A DNA stretch of 48,349 nucleotides from Phycisphaerae bacterium. Lineage in GTDB: Bacteria; Chloroflexota; Anaerolineae; 4572-78; J111. A program made the translations under genes and the position numbers. The stretch is from NCBI GenBank assembly GCA_028285035.1, contig JANQQF010000166.1, forward strand, positions 1 to 48,349. The letters run 5' to 3'. Position 1 is the first letter of the stretch. Each line of letters starts with the position of its first letter. Below are positions 1 through 8,061 of this stretch, piece after piece. The notes beneath the pieces are model-generated. The model had not been told where the DNA came from and ran no database searches. It was given only the letters and a program-made list of their open reading frames with translations.

Positions 1-29
1 ATGGACACAGATAAGTTTATTTATTTTTG

Positions 30-61
30 GCCCAACCGCCTAAAGGCAGTTGGGCTTTTTT
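30..61 (+). terminator. Intrinsic terminator of a gene left of the window
   Basis: An 11-bp stem with one mismatch (GCCCAACCGCC against GGCAGTTGGGC, loop TAAA) is followed directly by six T on the plus strand. The minus strand lacks a T-run at the other end, so it reads as a plus-strand terminator. It probably closes a rightward gene that ends before the window, so that gene would converge on this locus. Confidence 0.7.
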
Positions 62-117
62 AGTATAAGGGAGGGGCGGGGGTTTGGGAAATTGGGTGTA
101 AAGGGTGAATTGTGCTG

Positions 118-359
118 TATTTACAAGCCAAAAAATTGGGCTGAGGGCAAGCGTACAGGGTGATTTGGGGGCAAAATTATCTAAATTTATATTCAGTATT
201 ATCATTCACAGCTCAAACTGGCAAACTCAACATAACATTTAGTTGACACCATTATTTTTGGATAAAATTCCTTTGTCAACCAAAGAACTTGAATCTTATG
301 GAACGTAGCACAATGAACAAACAAATTGGGCTATTATGGGACCTTTAGCGCTTTTTTAG
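118..359. repeat. 241-bp direct repeat, copy 1
   Basis: This stretch matches 22081-22321 in the same orientation at roughly 90% by eye (about 20 substitutions and one single-base indel). Both copies start at TATTTA and end at CTTTTTTAG; flanks outside these limits do not match. It lies beyond the 3' end of the propeller/PKD gene, so each unit of the locus is closed by one copy. No reading frame is conserved between copies: the minus-strand frame is shifted by the indel, and a plus-strand frame carries a stop in this copy where the other has tryptophan. It may be a decayed mobile or recombination element. Confidence 0.85.
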
Positions 360-732
360 GCATATACTGATGCATAGCTGCTAGATTGTAACAAGAGATA
401 ATCAGCTATTCAAACCCAATATATATGGGTCTTTAATTATCTTGCTGCTCTTACAGCCAATCATTGGGTCTCAATCGACTTATTCATTCTGGGCACACGA
501 ATGAAATAAAAAAGGTCCTCCCGCAACACGGAAAGACCTATGGGGGATTAAAATATTCAGTTACAAAACTAGCCTGGAATTTATCACTACCTAGCACTTT
601 GGGGCTAAGGATTGATTAATTTACCCAATTGTGTTCTCAAACTACAAGCTGGGAGCAAGGTTTGTAGGAGCAAATGGGGAAGTTATTTAATTCTCAATCC
701 TTAGTAGATAACTATCACCACTTTTATCTTCA
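360..732. other. Noncoding stretch downstream of the propeller/PKD gene
   Basis: This AT-rich stretch has no supported gene on either strand. Apart from the minus-strand terminator at 507-539, I see nothing convincing in it. Confidence 0.5.
507..539 (-). terminator. Intrinsic terminator for the 733-3498 gene
   Basis: On the minus strand a two-part stem (AGGTC/GACCT outside, TTCCG/CGGGA inside, loop TGTTG-like) is followed by six T. It lies about 190 bases past the stop codon at 733 and is the probable end of the unit 1 transcript. Confidence 0.75.
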
Positions 733-3498
733 TTAAGGTGTGAAATTAGGGTCAGTCGTAATGATAATCTGATCTAAGCTTACACCATCTTCACGGATCC
801 AGATATTCAGCGTATGCAAGCCAGCTTCGGTAACCTCAATAGTGATAGGTTGCCCACTAATGGCATAGGTATTGCTCCACCCCCAGCTGCCTGGGGCATA
901 GTCCGAGAGATAATCATCTGTGGTCAATGGCACGCCATCAAACCCAACATAAATTGAGTCACCGGCCCCATTGGCAGCTTGGCCTCGTACCCAAACGTAA
1001 TAGGTATCAAGCACGGTCAGTCCCATCGCATATTGTAACTCGGCCTCAAACTCAAATTCATCCGCCCCAAATTGAATATCCATATCTGGGCCAGCCTTAA
1101 CATACCCACTACCAGAATATCCAGGTAAGCCCGCTTCTGTTTCCCAATTGGGGCCGGTACCGAGCAGTTGCCAAGTGAAATCCTCTGCTTCCAAAATGAC
1201 CGTACCATCGGTATTGGTTGTTAAAGCTTGCACATATTCTGTACGAACCAAGGTGTTAGTTCCGCTTGGACCAACTACAGTTAGGGTGACATCATAAATA
1301 CCAGGATTTTGATAGGTATGCTGAACGTCGACCTCCGTTGTCGTAACCGGAGGGCTACCATCACCAAAGTCCCACGTCCGCTGAGCCACATCACCAATGG
1401 AAATGTCATAGAATGTGGCCTCGAAGGGCGGTAGCTCCACATTAGGGTAACCAACAAAATCGGCCCCAAAAGGATTAATCGTGACCGGATAGATCACTTC
1501 CGTCACCCCACCATCATCATCGGTGACGGTTAAGGTCACATCATACTCCCCAAGTGCCGTGTATGTATGCTCAATGATAGGGCTAATCAGGCTAAACGAA
1601 CCATCGCCAAAATTCCAGAGATAACTATGGGTATCTGCCGTTCCTGGGTCAAAAATAGAACTCTCGAAGGTCAAGGTTTGACCCGGTTCGGGACGGGATG
1701 GGTCATAGAAGAAATCGACTTCGGGCGGGACATTATCAACAATGATCTGGAGCGTATCGACACTTTGCGAACCATGAATATCGGTCACAGTCAAGGTCAC
1801 ATCATACACCCCATTATCATCATAGCTATGGCTAGGGAATAGGGTATCCTCAATAATTGTGCCATCGCCCATATCCCAACTGATCGTGTGATCAAGCGGC
1901 GAATCTGCGTCGTCGATCTGGCCGGTCAAATAAAATTCCGTGCCTTCATCAACCGAGGGCTGTATCTCGGTGGGAATATCTACCGTGAGCACAGGTGGCA
2001 CAGGCTGGGGGGGCGCCAATTGAAAGGGCGCGGTTGGGGGATGTACACCAGTTTCACCTAACTGAATATTAAAGGGACGATATGCGCCATCGATGGTGAG
2101 ATCAAAGGTAATTTGGGTAACATCATGAGCTAGTTCAAAGGTAATTTTATCTTCTCCGTTACTTTCTGTGGCCTCAATCGCTAGGGAAGCACCTGTCAAA
2201 CTCAGGGTATCCCCTGCTTCAAAGTCGGTCGACTCGGCGGATACAATCTGGCCATCGACCCAAATTCTGCCTATAAAATTGTGGCTCTGGCCATCGCCGG
2301 ACCAGGCCAGATGCCATAGATAGGTTTCGGGGTCCTGCCAGAGGTAGTAGCTTTTAACCTGACCCGGTACATAATCAGGTGCGCCGATTGGCTCGTCGGT
2401 TAGCTGGAATGGGGTAAGGGGTAAATTACCATAGTAGCTTAAACCTTCATCAAAGGTGGCAAACCATTGTCCACCATTGGCATCGATGGCCACATCAAGG
2501 ACATCATCTTCGGGCAAAAGTGAGTTGTTGGTGCTGTATCCTGTCTGCCAGCTACTGCCGCTTGTATTCGCTGATGTGACCCCACCACCCAAAGTGCCAA
2601 ACCATAACGCTTGATCGGGCGTAATGCTATGGACAAAATTATCTCGTAAGGCAGCGGTATTGCCTGTGTTATAAATGGTTTCACTGTTGCTGCTGTTTAA
2701 TCGCACCACCCCTGAACCATCGGTCGCCAACCATTTGTCCCCATTGGGGGCAACATAAATATCGGTGATCGCATTGTTTACAAATGGCTCACTAAGATCA
2801 GGGTTGGGATGGGAAAGTTCGGTGGTGAGATTGATGATTTCCCAAGCGTTACTAGACGCCTGGGTATCAAACCCAGCCAAACCATATCCTATGGTACCAA
2901 ACCAAGCGACATTGCTGCCTTCGATGTCAACCGCATAGACATCATCAAAGGGCAGGTCCGAATTTGCGGTGGTGTAGTTGGTCCAACTACTGCCAGATGA
3001 GGTCACATAGACCCCACTGCCCAGGGTAGCCAGCCAAACATCGCCGTTATCGGCTTCAGCTAAGGCCCAGGCTCGTTCACCGTTGGTTGGGGTGCGGTCG
3101 CTAAAGGCGTTACTGGGTGGAGGAGTGCCAAAGTTTGCCGAAGTCACTGTACTGCGCGATACCCCGCCATCGAGTGATGCGGTCCAAACCCAGCCTGCAT
3201 TGTCAACGAGGACATCGGTTACATCATTACCCACCAAGCCATTGGTTGTATCAAACTGATGTTGATACCCCTGCTCAATATGCCATTGATATAGACCCCC
3301 TCCGTGGCTGCCAACCCATAACGTATCATTCTCGACCGCCAGTGTTTGTGGTGAGTCGGTCATCTCCCAAATGATCCACCCGGGGGGTTGGGGTTGATAG
3401 GCTGGAGGATCGGCCAAACTGGGAGAGCTTAGCCCCAGCCCCACCGATAACAGTAGGATTGTGATACTCAAAATGCGTAAAATTTGTTTGTGAGGCAT
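733..3498 (-). CDS. Secreted beta-propeller / triple PKD / jelly-roll protein
   Basis: The 921-residue product starts with a clear signal peptide (hydrophobic stretch at about 8-28). Residues about 40-360 form repeated blades of the two-component-regulator-propeller type (WVGSHGGGLY, WLATLGSGVY, WFGTLGGGV). A beta-rich stretch at about 370-495 comes next, then three PKD domains (about 500-590, 590-675, 675-760) with the WDMGDG, WNFGDG and WDFGDG signatures. The last 155 residues are a carbohydrate-binding-like jelly roll beginning ILEAEDF and ending in IREDGVSLDQIIITTD. The same module is inserted in the RHS protein and sits at the broken ends of both RHS tips. The ATG has a GGAG site seven bases upstream. 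It is the last gene of unit 1. It has no transmembrane or sortase signal at the C-terminus, so how it is held at the cell surface is unclear; glycan or surface binding is the likely role. Confidence 0.85.
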   Translation of the reverse strand: MPHKQILRILSITILLLSVGLGLSSPSLADPPAYQPQPPGWIIWEMTDSPQTLAVENDTLWVGSHGGGLYQWHIEQGYQHQFDTTNGLVGNDVTDVLVDNAGWVWTASLDGGVSRSTVTSANFGTPPPSNAFSDRTPTNGERAWALAEADNGDVWLATLGSGVYVTSSGSSWTNYTTANSDLPFDDVYAVDIEGSNVAWFGTIGYGLAGFDTQASSNAWEIINLTTELSHPNPDLSEPFVNNAITDIYVAPNGDKWLATDGSGVVRLNSSNSETIYNTGNTAALRDNFVHSITPDQALWFGTLGGGVTSANTSGSSWQTGYSTNNSLLPEDDVLDVAIDANGGQWFATFDEGLSYYGNLPLTPFQLTDEPIGAPDYVPGQVKSYYLWQDPETYLWHLAWSGDGQSHNFIGRIWVDGQIVSAESTDFEAGDTLSLTGASLAIEATESNGEDKITFELAHDVTQITFDLTIDGAYRPFNIQLGETGVHPPTAPFQLAPPQPVPPVLTVDIPTEIQPSVDEGTEFYLTGQIDDADSPLDHTISWDMGDGTIIEDTLFPSHSYDDNGVYDVTLTVTDIHGSQSVDTLQIIVDNVPPEVDFFYDPSRPEPGQTLTFESSIFDPGTADTHSYLWNFGDGSFSLISPIIEHTYTALGEYDVTLTVTDDDGGVTEVIYPVTINPFGADFVGYPNVELPPFEATFYDISIGDVAQRTWDFGDGSPPVTTTEVDVQHTYQNPGIYDVTLTVVGPSGTNTLVRTEYVQALTTNTDGTVILEAEDFTWQLLGTGPNWETEAGLPGYSGSGYVKAGPDMDIQFGADEFEFEAELQYAMGLTVLDTYYVWVRGQAANGAGDSIYVGFDGVPLTTDDYLSDYAPGSWGWSNTYAISGQPITIEVTEAGLHTLNIWIREDGVSLDQIIITTDPNFTP

Positions 3499-3904
3499 TG
3501 GTCGCTCCTCTAATATTAAGCCTGACAGGTGTCAAGCGAAGCTTAGTGCCAAGCAAAGCTTGGCCACAACCTGCGGTACAGAATCGTTGTAATTTTTATT
3601 TTCGTCGAAACTCATTTCCATTCGACTCCCCTAATAATTGAGGTCAATATACTAATCGGCGCATTGTCATTGGGCTTTTTATAGGGACAGTGCCTTGTGC
3701 TTGCCCAGACTCGGAAGACCACACAACTATTACATTTCGAATGCCTAACGTGTCTGCCTGCTGCCAACCACGAATAAAAGTGCGGGTGCCGCGCAACGAC
3801 CCAACCACAACCGCAAACATTCCCCGCTCCTGATTGACCAAATATGAGACATAAATCTGACAGATGAGTGTCACGACGCCAGCACCAAACAGCTATATTT
3901 TCTA
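3499..3904. other. Intergenic stretch with a small hairpin
   Basis: It contains a perfect 7-bp hairpin (GCCAAGC, loop AAA, GCTTGGC) at 3548-3564 just upstream of the 733-3498 gene; no T-run follows, so it is not an obvious terminator. A 76-codon GTG-initiated frame at 3644-3874 (minus) has no ribosome-binding site and no recognisable similarity, so I do not call it a gene. The break suggests the propeller/PKD gene may have its own promoter. Confidence 0.4.
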
Positions 3905-4678
3905 CTATACTACGGCTTGAACCCCTATCGACTTGAAATGCGCTAAAACTTGGTCTTGTAAGGCATTATCTTTCGAGTCAGAGAACTTTTCTGAGAGCTG
4001 ATACCAAATGCCATCGTCTAGTTTTTCCACTTTGCCTTGAGGTGCATCAAGAAATATCGCTTCACCATACTTTTGTAGATACATTGGGCCGAAGTAATTA
4101 CACCAATGAATAACTTTCAGTTGTGTGGCGATCTCGTTATGACCATAAGGGACATCGAGATACTTATCTGTCACTACCGCGTATTCTGGACGGAGTTGGT
4201 TAATAACAGCGTGGGTAAATTTTAGATAGAGGTCCATCACCTCATCTTCGCGGCCCATTGTCTTTCCACGCTGAAGCAAACAAGAAAATTCAACGATGTT
4301 ATAAGCCTCTCCAAAAGTTCTTGCATCGAATCCTGTTTGCATCGCACCCCAAACCAATTCATCTGTAATCCAAGCTTCTTCCAGGGGTAATCTCAAAGAA
4401 ACCCCAAAGCCTTCCTTTGGCTCTAGCCGACCAAATTCCTTATTGTCCCACACCTCTTCATAATGGTAGTTCTGTTGAAACCAACTGGGAATATTCTTAA
4501 CAACAGGCCTAGCTTTTTTTCGCCCCTCAAGCTCTATCTTTTTATTTTCGAGTGGAATTAGGCCCCCCAAATCTATCGCTGTTTTTATACCTTCTAACAG
4601 GTTTTTAGGTTGCGTCCAATTTCTACAACGGTGTAATTGAAAGACTATAAATATCTCAGGTGGCTCCGATTGTTTCAT
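3905..4678 (-). CDS. Candidate cytoplasmic immunity protein for the adjacent nuclease-like toxin
   Basis: The product is about 257 residues, with no signal peptide or membrane segment. I do not recognise it firmly. Its alternating beta/aromatic pattern and the late HWCNYFGPMYLQKYG segment faintly recall DUF3396/Imm52-type immunity proteins, which is a weak resemblance only. Its placement is the main evidence: it follows the 1034-residue secreted protein by about 29 bases, in the same direction, exactly where a polymorphic-toxin immunity gene sits. A cytoplasmic location fits a toxin that would cut nucleic acid inside cells. I chose the ATG at 4678, with AAGGA about ten bases upstream; a TTG at 4699 is possible but has no visible ribosome-binding site. 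The gene is AT-rich, like the 3' end of the toxin gene and unlike the toxin's 5' part. Confidence 0.6.
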   Translation of the reverse strand: MKQSEPPEIFIVFQLHRCRNWTQPKNLLEGIKTAIDLGGLIPLENKKIELEGRKKARPVVKNIPSWFQQNYHYEEVWDNKEFGRLEPKEGFGVSLRLPLEEAWITDELVWGAMQTGFDARTFGEAYNIVEFSCLLQRGKTMGREDEVMDLYLKFTHAVINQLRPEYAVVTDKYLDVPYGHNEIATQLKVIHWCNYFGPMYLQKYGEAIFLDAPQGKVEKLDDGIWYQLSEKFSDSKDNALQDQVLAHFKSIGVQAVV

Positions 4679-4707
4679 ATTTACAGAATCCTTTGTCAAA
4701 TTTGTAT

Positions 4708-7700
4708 TTAGTTTCTGGGAATTAAGGTGACTATAAAATCACTTGGAGATATTCCACGTTTAATTAATTCTGTTCTTACAAGAGCAATGGTTGCATTTGT
4801 TGCAGGATTAGTAGCTGTTTCACCAATTTCCAAAATAACAGGGTGTCCACTATCAGTATAAGAGTCAACTTGATTAAACAATTTTGTTATATTATTTTCA
4901 ATTGTACTCTTACGCCAATATTTAACCTCAACTACTGTATCAACTGCAAAACCAGATCTGGAAATACGTAGATCATAAGAATATTGATCTGTACCTATCT
5001 GTTCCACAAACTCAAAACTTCTTAACTCTTCATTTTCCTCATAATATTTTCCACGATCAAGTTGAAAATTGTAACCATGTTTTGATGGCCACGGTGTGTT
5101 GGGATGTTCTGCATTTCTTAATGTCTGAATAACACCATTTCTGACTTCATCTGGGGAAAGGTCATGTGCGACCATTTTTCTGAGCCAGAAATCTCCATCT
5201 AGTCTAGTTACCATACTTTTGAATTGTTGATCAAATAGGTCATCTATTCCGGTATCAAATACTCGATTCAAGAGTGCTTCATTGTAAGCCGTCCAATATT
5301 CAATTTGATCCTTTCCATCTCTGTTAATAAAGCTGAACATTGTTGTTAAACTATCATCTGAGGGTCTCCACTTACCCACAAAATCTATTCTAGCAAAGAT
5401 ACCAAACCCTGCATTAAGCAACTCGGGATTATCTGCATAAGTCTCTAACAAATTCGCCAAGGCGTCAAGGTCAACATTGGCATCACCTAGCTTTTTAAAT
5501 CCATCAAGCGCGACCTCATCTAGGTTAACGATATTTTCCAAAATTCTCTGAAAATGAATACTACAGGTCTTATCTGAAAGCGGCCTAGCCAATCCTGGCC
5601 CACGATAATTCCCCAAATGGGCAGTACCCGCACCATCACAAAGCTTGTTCACAAGTTGGGGGAAATCATCCCTATCCATCTTACTGGCTAATTTCCCGAG
5701 CCCACCGACAGCATCATCACTCAAGTCATAAACGATCTCTTGCAGGTCCTTCCCAACCTCAGCTAAACCATCGATATTAGTAACCGCGTCTACCCCATTC
5801 TTTTTACCCGTCCGCCCGATTAAATAGCCGGCAAACTCAAAGCCTCTTGTTTCTAAATCCTCAAACTTACCCATAATCCGAGCTAGATAATCAAAGGGAA
5901 CGATGACGACATTAATGGCATCAAGTACAAAATTTTTAACGTTAGCGGGTAAACTATCCCATCCATCAGTAAGCAATGGATACGCTTGTCGGGCGACCTG
6001 CATTATCAATTGACCCGCAATTTGTAGCGCCCCTTCTAAATAGTCGGTATCAAACTTCTGGATGGCATTTAAGGCGGCAGTGCTCAAAAAATCGCCAAGT
6101 CGTCGTAAGAGACTGGCAGCGATGTCAATAAACTCGGCAGCCCCTGCCAGCGGCACAAGCAGTACCAAGGCTGGGGGAAATACCAGCCCAATTGCCGCGA
6201 TGGCTTGGCTACCATCCGACAGAAGACTGGCCAGTAGGCCAATAATTGAAAAGGCTTTGCCCCAGACCGAGGGTTCAGAAAATATCCCAATAAAGTCAAT
6301 GATCATCCCGGTGACTGGCAAGAAGCCCAAAACGACGTTTGCCCCAATCGCCCACCAATTGTCACTCTGTCCCGTAATTGCACCGATGATGACTTCAAGA
6401 ATAAAGGGGCCATCATCCCCCAAGACCTCCATTATTTTGTCCAAAACTCCAGAAGGTAAATCAAACAACTCAGTATAGAATAAGGCCTCGTCCCGATGTG
6501 GATCATTATCATCGGGCTGCAAGGCAGGATGCCAAAGCGGGTAGGCCAGGCCTTTGACTCGGCCCTGCAATTCCTGCTCGGCAATGGCTACAACGACATT
6601 ATCTGGTTCGGGTTGAAGCCATTCGTCCAAATCCCATTCTTGCCGCTGGCTCAAGGCTAACGCTGACTGCCACCACAGCGGCGGGGCGATCCAACCTTGT
6701 TCCTCACCCAGCGGATCCTCCCCAGTCAGGGTGACCAATAGATCGATATAGGGGTCCAGTTGAGCGGCGGCATAATCCGCGTCCCCAGCCAAAGCAGCGG
6801 TCGCGATCCCATTGATCTGTAAGGCCACAAACAAATCAACACCGGGACCCAAATTGTGGGTTTCCAGAATCAGCTGCTCCAGCCGCTCGATGGTGCGTTG
6901 GCTGTAGCGTTGGACAAAGAGCCACTGCCCCTCACCCACATCCGGGTCTGGGGTGCCAGACCACAGGCTTTTGACATAATTGAGATGGAGCAACAAGCGA
7001 GCCTCATCTTGGGCAAGCGCGCTAACATCAGCCGTGTCTAACTCGCGGGGGGCTTGACCAACCAGTTGTCGCCAGACCACCTGCTTGGTCAGCATCTGTA
7101 GGTAGGCCACAATCGCCTCGGTGCGAACAATCCCCATCTCGTCCTGCATCGCCTGAAGTTGGCCAAGCTTATTTCCTAAATTCTCATCAGCTAAGCCTGT
7201 ATTCTGAAAAGCTGCTTCAATTTGGTCGATGTCTGTCTGGGTTGCCCCATAGCCGCTTAAGGCGTCCTTCAACTCTTGGGGCAATGGTTGTTGGCGAGCC
7301 TGGAAATTGTCGACGGTTTGGTTTTCCAGTTGCGTGATCTCCGCACTACTCAAGTTCATTGAGCTTCCGGCTAATTCGGTGGCTAGCTCGCTATCAAAGC
7401 CGGATGAAGCCAAGTCGGTCACATCGCTGGGCACATCGGAAGCGGTCTGAGGGGTGAAAGCAAGTTCATTGAGGCCAGTGAGGATTGAGCCGAGAGCACC
7501 CTGTAAGCGAGCCGCTTCCTGAGCTGTCTGCCAAGCATTTTGGCGCGTATCCTCCAAAGTCTGCTCGCTAATCACTTGCAACGAGGCCCCGTTAATGGTA
7601 TCCACCGCTTGAGCCAGTTGCATCGCCTGGAACATAAGTTGCGGCCCTGCATCGGTCAGGGTTGCACCGCCCGCAATCACGGCCTGTACCCCAGGTCGTA

Positions 7701-7812
7701 CCGCTTGAGGCTCAGGGCGAGCCTGAACGGTTCCTGGCAACACAATCATATTGCCCAAGATGATGGTAATCAGGATGATGGATAAATATTTTTGAACTTT
7801 TATTGTTGACAT
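4708..7812 (-). CDS. Secreted polymorphic-toxin-like protein with C-terminal PD-(D/E)XK-like tip
   Basis: The 1034-residue product has a signal peptide (hydrophobic 10-27, likely cleavage after VQA). Residues about 60-430 are mainly helical. Residues about 470-620 hold several hydrophobic segments (VVLGFLPVTGMIIDFIGIF, LVFPPALVLLVPLAGAAEF), resembling the membrane-active pre-toxin regions of known polymorphic toxins. The last 90 residues look like a restriction-endonuclease fold: YDLRI near 946, then D958 and VVEVKYWR with E962 and K964, the usual D...ExK arrangement. The ATG has GAGG seven bases upstream. Composition breaks within the gene: 40 of 60 bases are G/C at 6661-6720 but only 20 of 60 at 4741-4800, as expected if the tip was exchanged. 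The next gene is the candidate immunity gene. The nuclease assignment is a motif-level inference, and DNA against RNA cannot be told. Confidence 0.7.
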   Translation of the reverse strand: MSTIKVQKYLSIILITIILGNMIVLPGTVQARPEPQAVRPGVQAVIAGGATLTDAGPQLMFQAMQLAQAVDTINGASLQVISEQTLEDTRQNAWQTAQEAARLQGALGSILTGLNELAFTPQTASDVPSDVTDLASSGFDSELATELAGSSMNLSSAEITQLENQTVDNFQARQQPLPQELKDALSGYGATQTDIDQIEAAFQNTGLADENLGNKLGQLQAMQDEMGIVRTEAIVAYLQMLTKQVVWRQLVGQAPRELDTADVSALAQDEARLLLHLNYVKSLWSGTPDPDVGEGQWLFVQRYSQRTIERLEQLILETHNLGPGVDLFVALQINGIATAALAGDADYAAAQLDPYIDLLVTLTGEDPLGEEQGWIAPPLWWQSALALSQRQEWDLDEWLQPEPDNVVVAIAEQELQGRVKGLAYPLWHPALQPDDNDPHRDEALFYTELFDLPSGVLDKIMEVLGDDGPFILEVIIGAITGQSDNWWAIGANVVLGFLPVTGMIIDFIGIFSEPSVWGKAFSIIGLLASLLSDGSQAIAAIGLVFPPALVLLVPLAGAAEFIDIAASLLRRLGDFLSTAALNAIQKFDTDYLEGALQIAGQLIMQVARQAYPLLTDGWDSLPANVKNFVLDAINVVIVPFDYLARIMGKFEDLETRGFEFAGYLIGRTGKKNGVDAVTNIDGLAEVGKDLQEIVYDLSDDAVGGLGKLASKMDRDDFPQLVNKLCDGAGTAHLGNYRGPGLARPLSDKTCSIHFQRILENIVNLDEVALDGFKKLGDANVDLDALANLLETYADNPELLNAGFGIFARIDFVGKWRPSDDSLTTMFSFINRDGKDQIEYWTAYNEALLNRVFDTGIDDLFDQQFKSMVTRLDGDFWLRKMVAHDLSPDEVRNGVIQTLRNAEHPNTPWPSKHGYNFQLDRGKYYEENEELRSFEFVEQIGTDQYSYDLRISRSGFAVDTVVEVKYWRKSTIENNITKLFNQVDSYTDSGHPVILEIGETATNPATNATIALVRTELIKRGISPSDFIVTLIPRN

Positions 7813-7891
7813 GAATTACCTCTTAATTCCCTCAAAGGTTGGTTCGTTCTGATCATCGTTCGTCATATCCGAGCTTTAGAACGCTCTATGT

Positions 7892-8038
7892 CACGTTGCC
7901 CATCCCCGCGCAGAGCGTTGGTACGAGCGTGAAGATTGGTCCAGTCTCCGAAATCTTGGTTTTTTGAAAATATCTGCCGTATGCAGAGCTATTTTTAGCC
8001 AAATCACCCTGGCTAGACTGGACCAATCTGGCAACGTG
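7892..8038. repeat. Nested inverted repeat, REP- or MITE-like
   Basis: Two perfect inverted repeats nest around a central loop: CACGTTGCC at 7892-7900 with GGCAACGTG at 8030-8038, and AGATTGGTCCAGTCT at 7933-7947 with its complement at 8015-8029. A further hairpin, AACGCTCT with AGAGCGTT, begins just outside the left end at about 7880 and has its right arm inside at about 7912-7919; it resembles the GAGCGTTGG-type palindromes common between bacterial genes. The element fills the 249-bp gap between the FG-GAP-like gene and the toxin gene. No transposase is present and no A-run on the plus strand marks a terminator. Confidence 0.65.
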
Positions 8039-8061
8039 TCGACTTGTTTTCAAATAGCCAC

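Noticed and set aside
17..205. 62-codon minus-strand frame at the left end
   Set aside because: It spans a plus-strand terminator hairpin and the 241-bp repeat, and the frame is shifted by an indel in the second repeat copy.
3644..3874. 76-codon minus-strand frame beside the immunity candidate
   Set aside because: GTG start without a ribosome-binding site and no recognisable protein features.
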